A stretch of 9,804 nt of DNA, from the NCBI GenBank assembly GCA_022361535.1, contig JAKSAU010001233.1, positions 1 through 9,804 on the forward strand, written 5' to 3'. Below the pieces are notes generated by a model. That model ran no database searches. It had not been told where the DNA came from and saw only the letters and a program-made list of their open reading frames with translations. This DNA is from Desulfobacterales bacterium (lineage in GTDB: Bacteria; Desulfobacterota; Desulfobacteria; Desulfobacterales; Desulfobacteraceae). The translations under genes and the position numbers were made by a program. This document shows positions 7,120 to 9,804 of this stretch, one piece after another. The first letter of the stretch is position 1; each line of letters begins with the position of its first letter.

Positions 7120-8739
7120 TGGCTTTTTTATATTCATCCGTTTCATTCGTTCAATCAGCGTTGTCGGTTTAATACCGAGCAGTTTGGCTGCACCATCTTG
7201 ATTGTAAATCTTCCAGTTACAATGCCGCAAAGCCCGGATCATATTTTCGCGCTCAAGCTGTCGAATATCGTTAATAGACAAAATGCCCTCTGTATTTGCA
7301 ACTGATCTCCCTTCTACTCCATTGGTTGCAAGACTGCCTTCTGGCTCAAGGATAAAACTAAAGTTCAACCGTTTTGATCTTGATAAAATCATGGCCCTTT
7401 CAATTGTATTTTCAAGTTCACGGACGTTTCCCGGCCAATCATAGGACTGCAGATCCATGATATTTGCTTTGGTCAGTTCCGGCTCAGTGCGGTTCATTTC
7501 TTTTGAAAGTTTTTCTATAAAATGAGCGCTCAATAAAGGAATGTCACCTATCCGGTCCCTTAGAGGAGGAATCTGAATAGGGAATACATTCAGCCTGTAA
7601 AAAAGATCATCCCGGAATCTTTTCTTTTTAACCTCATCTATTAAATTTTTATTGGTAGCCGCAATAACACGGACATCAACAGTTCGTGTTCTCTCTTCAC
7701 CAAGGCGTTCATATTCCCCTTCCTGGAGAACACGCAGTAACTTGCTTTGAAGGGATAAGGGGATTTCACCGACTTCATCTAAAAAAATCGTACCTCCGTT
7801 CGCTGCTTCAAACCGGCCAAGCCTGTCCTTTACAGCTCCTGTGAAAGCGCCTTTCACATGACCGAAAAATTCACTTTCATAAAGTTCCTTGGGGATGGCG
7901 GCACAATTGACCCTTATGAATGCAGCATTACTACGGCTGCTGTGAGTGTGAATTTCACGGGCAACGAGTTCTTTACCAGTTCCCGACTCTCCCTGGATCA
8001 GCACGCCGGATCTGGTTGATGAGACCAACTCTATTTGGGATATGACATTTTTCATCACCTGGCTTTGACCGATAATCGTCCCATATTGAATGGAATCGGC
8101 AAGTTCTTGCTTAAGTAATATATTTTCAGCTTGCAGCCGATCTTTTAACAATTGTATTTCAGAAGTTCGCTCTGCGACAATTGTCTCAAGATTATCCCGA
8201 TGCGCTTTGAGCTCCTGTTGGATTTTCTTTTGCTTTGAAATATCTTCGATCATCGCGATAATCATTTTCTCTCCGGCCTGGCTGTCGTCCACAATAATAA
8301 CCGCAAGGCTTGCCCAGAAAATGTCCCCGGACTTCCGGATATATCTTTTTTCCATGTTGTAATGATCTATTTCATTGGCCATCATTTTTTCAAAAAGCAC
8401 CTGATTACTATCCAGGTCATCCGGATGCGTAATCTGGGAAAAATGCATTTTCTTCAACTCTTCTTTTGAATAGCCCATCATTTGACAAAGGGCACGATTC
8501 ACCAAAAGGACATTCCCCTCAAGATCATTGATACATGCGCCAAAGGGGGCATACTTAAATATTTTACGAAACTTTGCTTCACTTTCCTTGATGATATTCT
8601 CTGACGCCTTTAGTTGGGATACCAGTTCTTCAAGGGATACATTAGCTTCTTTAAGCGCATTTACGTATTCACTGCATCGGTCTTTGGAAAGCCTGCAGTT
8701 CTCCTCAAGTTCTTTTAATCTGTCTTGGGCATGAGTCAT
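7111..8739 (-). CDS. PAS-domain sigma54-dependent transcriptional activator (AAA+, Fis-type HTH)
   Basis: A 542-residue cytoplasmic one-component regulator with no receiver domain. Residues 5-57 are a charged coiled coil containing Cys15 and Cys22. A PAS domain spans about 57-170 (GYSKEEL, THPDDLD, KRYIRKSGDIFWA). A second coiled coil (172-213) joins it to the AAA+ core. The core has Walker A GESGTGKE (250-257), the sigma54-contacting GAFTGA loop (297-302), Walker B GGTIFLDE (315-322), the FRDDLFYRLNVFPI segment (375-388) with arginine-finger candidates, and WPGNVREL (435-442). The C-terminal Fis-type helix-turn-helix is about 500-537 (DGAAKLLGIKPTTLIERMKR). All motifs needed to hydrolyse ATP and open sigma54 promoters are intact. 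By family, the PAS signal controls ring assembly. AAGGTGG 4 nt before the ATG sets the start. The gene is divergent from an unknown exported protein whose upstream region carries a sigma54-type promoter and palindromes, its most likely target. The signal it senses cannot be told from sequence. Confidence 0.96.
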   Translation of the reverse strand: MTHAQDRLKELEENCRLSKDRCSEYVNALKEANVSLEELVSQLKASENIIKESEAKFRKIFKYAPFGACINDLEGNVLLVNRALCQMMGYSKEELKKMHFSQITHPDDLDSNQVLFEKMMANEIDHYNMEKRYIRKSGDIFWASLAVIIVDDSQAGEKMIIAMIEDISKQKKIQQELKAHRDNLETIVAERTSEIQLLKDRLQAENILLKQELADSIQYGTIIGQSQVMKNVISQIELVSSTRSGVLIQGESGTGKELVAREIHTHSSRSNAAFIRVNCAAIPKELYESEFFGHVKGAFTGAVKDRLGRFEAANGGTIFLDEVGEIPLSLQSKLLRVLQEGEYERLGEERTRTVDVRVIAATNKNLIDEVKKKRFRDDLFYRLNVFPIQIPPLRDRIGDIPLLSAHFIEKLSKEMNRTEPELTKANIMDLQSYDWPGNVRELENTIERAMILSRSKRLNFSFILEPEGSLATNGVEGRSVANTEGILSINDIRQLERENMIRALRHCNWKIYNQDGAAKLLGIKPTTLIERMKRMNIKKPGK

Positions 8740-8766
8740 AACGCCACCTTGTCACTGAACCTTTAC

Positions 8767-8830
8767 ACATTTACCTCAAATATTTGAGATAAATGTATGC
8801 ATGATTTGAGATATCTCAATATTTTGAGAT
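8767..8830. promoter_or_regulatory. Cluster of TTGAGAT half-site palindromes: candidate activator-binding sites (UAS/operator)
   Basis: Three inverted repeats share the half-site TTGAGAT/ATCTCAA. The first is a perfect 14-bp core CTCAAATATTTGAG (8775-8788), extending to a 30-bp palindrome at 8767-8796 with a single mismatched pair (8774/8789). The second is a perfect 14-bp TTGAGATATCTCAA (8806-8819). The third is ATCTCAA-N4-TTGAGAT (8813-8830), sharing a half-site with the second. Centres of the first two are 31 bp apart, about three helical turns, so they face the same side of the DNA. The cluster lies roughly 75-140 bp upstream of the -12 element of the sigma54 promoter, normal for an enhancer. 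It also covers the predicted promoter of the activator gene. Binding by the adjacent Fis-type activator is inference. Confidence 0.65.
8792..8819 (-). promoter_or_regulatory. Candidate promoter of the sigma54-activator gene, buried in the palindromes
   Basis: On the minus strand TTGAGA (8814-8819, 5/6 to TTGACA) and TACATT (8792-8797, 4/6 to TATAAT) are 16 nt apart. The -35 is part of the second palindrome and the -10 lies at the edge of the first. A protein on these repeats should therefore block RNA polymerase, which would give negative autoregulation. The leader would be about 45 nt. The match is moderate and other AT-rich -10s are possible nearby. Confidence 0.3.
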
Positions 8831-8893
8831 TACACTTCGAAAGAAAAAGCCATAAACTCAATCATTTCAACGACTAACAAATAAACACACCTT

Positions 8894-8909
8894 TGGCATA
8901 AGAATTGTT
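8894..8909 (+). promoter_or_regulatory. Candidate sigma54 (-24/-12) promoter for the plus-strand gene
   Basis: TGGCATA-N4-TTGTT fits the sigma54 consensus TGGCAYR-N4-TTGCW except for T in place of the C of the -12 GC pair. The -24 GG (8895-8896) and the -12 GT (8907-8908) are separated by exactly 10 nt, the required spacing. Transcription should begin near 8920, about 70 nt before the ATG at 8992. A sigma54 activator gene lies divergently upstream with palindromic repeats between. That context raises confidence above what the one-mismatch motif alone would give. Confidence 0.6.
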
Positions 8910-8918
8910 TTAACAATT
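8903..8918. repeat. 16-bp inverted repeat across the -12 element
   Basis: AATTGTT and AACAATT are inverted around TT. The repeat covers the -12 part of the sigma54 promoter and the DNA just before the predicted start point. It could be a repressor operator or a melting-prone AT-rich stretch. In such AT-rich DNA a chance origin cannot be excluded. Confidence 0.4.
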
Positions 8919-8923
8919 AAAAA

Positions 8924-8969
8924 CGGACAAGACACACTGCAACAAAAAAACAAATCTTAAAGCTGTCCG
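8924..8969 (+). other. Possible long-range leader stem (CGGACA/TGTCCG)
   Basis: CGGACA (8924-8929) and TGTCCG (8964-8969) are exact reverse complements, with AGA (8930-8932) and TCT (8955-8957) able to extend the pairing after a bulge. The loop is A-rich. If transcription starts near 8920, this stem would fold the 5' end of the mRNA directly before the ribosome-binding hairpin. There is no T-run after it, so it is not a terminator. It could stabilise the transcript. Confidence 0.35.
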
Positions 8970-8970
8970 C

Positions 8971-8988
8971 ATAAATTGGAGGATTTAT
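8971..8988 (+). promoter_or_regulatory. Shine-Dalgarno presented in the loop of an AU-only hairpin
   Basis: ATAAAT (8971-8976) and ATTTAT (8983-8988) are inverted repeats flanking TGGAGG, so the ribosome-binding GGAGG (8978-8982) falls in a 6-nt loop, 9 nt before the ATG at 8992. The all-A/U stem would be weak. The site supports the start codon strongly. A regulatory role for the fold is speculative. Confidence 0.45.
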
Positions 8989-8991
8989 ACT

Positions 8992-9804
8992 ATGAAAACA
9001 TCATTTAAAATAATAGTACTTATGATCTTTGCCTCAGCCATTATTTACGGCTTTACCGCAAACACTAACGAACCCGCCCCTCACAACAATGAAGGCTTCA
9101 TTGAACTTGCTTACAGCGACGGTTCTCCTTCAACATACGGGGTAAACCAAATCAATGACGTTTTACGTGCCATCGGTGTCAGGGTCAGTACCCTTACGCG
9201 TCCCAAAGAAGCCGGCCAAATTCTAAAGACATCACAAAGCCGTGCCTTGACCACGGATGAAGCAGATACGCTTTTATCAATTTTCTCACTGGACCGGCAA
9301 GGCCTGCTGGAGGAAATTAAGCAAGCCGGCAGAAAACCCACGGCCTATCGCGGCGGCTCTCTTTCAACATCTGAAATCGGCGTACCACCTTACCCCAAAG
9401 TATACGATATGAAATCATTAAGCCCTGACATAACAATCTATCTTCAGGAAAAATTCGGCAAACTGCATGTAAACAGTTCTGAAGACAATATCGGAATAGA
9501 TGAAGTCATGACCATCGTATCCGGAGGACCTTATACATGGTTTTTTGTTCTTCCAGGAAATGTGGTCGGCAAACTGACCTTCGGTCATGTCGAAGAAAGC
9601 GGGCATGCCTGGCGGATCAGTTATCCTGGACTGGTTCCCCATGGCGGATTCTTTGATGCCGAATACGGTCTTGTGGTGGCCTATGCACACGGTCCTGATC
9701 ATTTTGTCATGCGGTATAAAGAACCCGGCGTCCAGGGAGCCGAAACCTTAGGTAAGAATCCGTGGATCGATTTTTCCAAAGAAACCCCTGAGCTTTTGAC
9801 AAAG
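8992..9804 (+). CDS. Unrecognised exported or membrane-anchored protein (C-terminus outside window)
   Basis: The frame is open from the ATG at 8992, after a GGAGG, to the window edge: 271 codons without a stop. Residues 1-23 look like a signal peptide or N-terminal anchor (MKTSFKIIVLMIFASAIIYG). The mature part is probably periplasmic. I do not recognise the family. It starts with a predicted alpha/beta stretch (YSDGSPSTYGVNQINDVLRAIGV split around residues 41-63), then a helical segment (85-113). A later, probably beta-rich part is dense in Gly, aromatic and His residues: GGPYTWFFVLPGNVVGKL (178-195), FGHVEESGHAW (197-207), PHGGFFD (216-222), AHGPDH (232-237). The spaced His199, His205, His217, His233 and His237 could bind metal, but that is a guess. 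Third-position GC looks higher than in the minus-strand genes. Its upstream region has a sigma54-type promoter and the divergent activator's candidate sites, so conditional expression is likely. Confidence 0.85.
   Translation, partial: MKTSFKIIVLMIFASAIIYGFTANTNEPAPHNNEGFIELAYSDGSPSTYGVNQINDVLRAIGVRVSTLTRPKEAGQILKTSQSRALTTDEADTLLSIFSLDRQGLLEEIKQAGRKPTAYRGGSLSTSEIGVPPYPKVYDMKSLSPDITIYLQEKFGKLHVNSSEDNIGIDEVMTIVSGGPYTWFFVLPGNVVGKLTFGHVEESGHAWRISYPGLVPHGGFFDAEYGLVVAYAHGPDHFVMRYKEPGVQGAETLGKNPWIDFSKETPELLTK

Noticed and set aside
8854..8866. Possible IHF site between the enhancer repeats and the sigma54 promoter (ACTCAATCATTTC)
   Set aside because: It differs from WATCAANNNNTTR at a core position and at the final R. 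This is too weak to call, though IHF or AT-driven bending in this gap would make sense.
9111..9702. Two minus-strand open frames (9111-9341 and 9418-9702) opposite the unknown plus-strand gene
   Set aside because: The plus frame has a Shine-Dalgarno, a signal peptide and a continuous reading to the edge. The minus frames are antisense shadows with no ribosome site or motifs.
1..9804. Mobile element, phage, CRISPR, toxin-antitoxin or anti-phage defence locus
   Set aside because: No transposase, integrase, terminal repeats, direct-repeat array or defence-type domains were seen. All identified genes are sensory, regulatory or metabolic apart from the one unrecognised exported protein.

Overview
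The window reads as chromosomal DNA from a free-living, motile Gram-negative bacterium that invests heavily in sensing its surroundings. The likeliest source is an anaerobic Desulfobacterota (Desulfobacteraceae-like) genome. This is an inference from the style of the genes: a multi-PAS histidine kinase, a Cache-type chemoreceptor, a PAS-AAA+-Fis sigma54 activator, a LivK-type binding protein beside a kinase, and about 40-50% GC in lines I counted. No marker gene fixes the taxon.

Layout. Positions 1-8739 are all read from the minus strand. In transcription order (right to left) they are: a PAS/sigma54 activator (7111-8739), an NmrA/QOR2-type NAD(P)-binding oxidoreductase (6099-6956), a methyl-accepting chemotaxis protein (3894-5876), a LivK-like periplasmic binding protein (2471-3679), and a multi-PAS sensor histidine kinase (1-2456) that runs off the left edge before its ATPase domain. 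The kinase starts 14 nt after the binding-protein stop, so these two form an operon. The other three genes are separated by 150-250 nt gaps, each with its own candidate promoter. Weak terminators precede the nmrA-like and MCP promoters.

The only plus-strand gene starts at 8992 and leaves the window at the right edge. It encodes an exported or N-terminally anchored protein that I do not recognise. It is divergent from the sigma54 activator. The 252-nt gap between them is the most structured DNA in the window. It holds a cluster of TTGAGAT half-sites forming three inverted repeats (8767-8830), then a sigma54-type -24/-12 element with the exact GG-N10-G(C/T) spacing (8894-8909), then a leader with two candidate RNA stems, one showing the Shine-Dalgarno in its loop. 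The simplest model is that the activator binds the repeats, drives the divergent unknown gene from the sigma54 promoter, and represses itself, because the same repeats cover its own predicted promoter.

The rest can be read as a small sensory island. The binding protein has no ABC permease or ATPase beside it and probably presents a ligand to the kinase. The chemoreceptor next door could link a similar environmental cue to motility. I saw no tRNA, rRNA, CRISPR, IS element, phage gene or attachment site.
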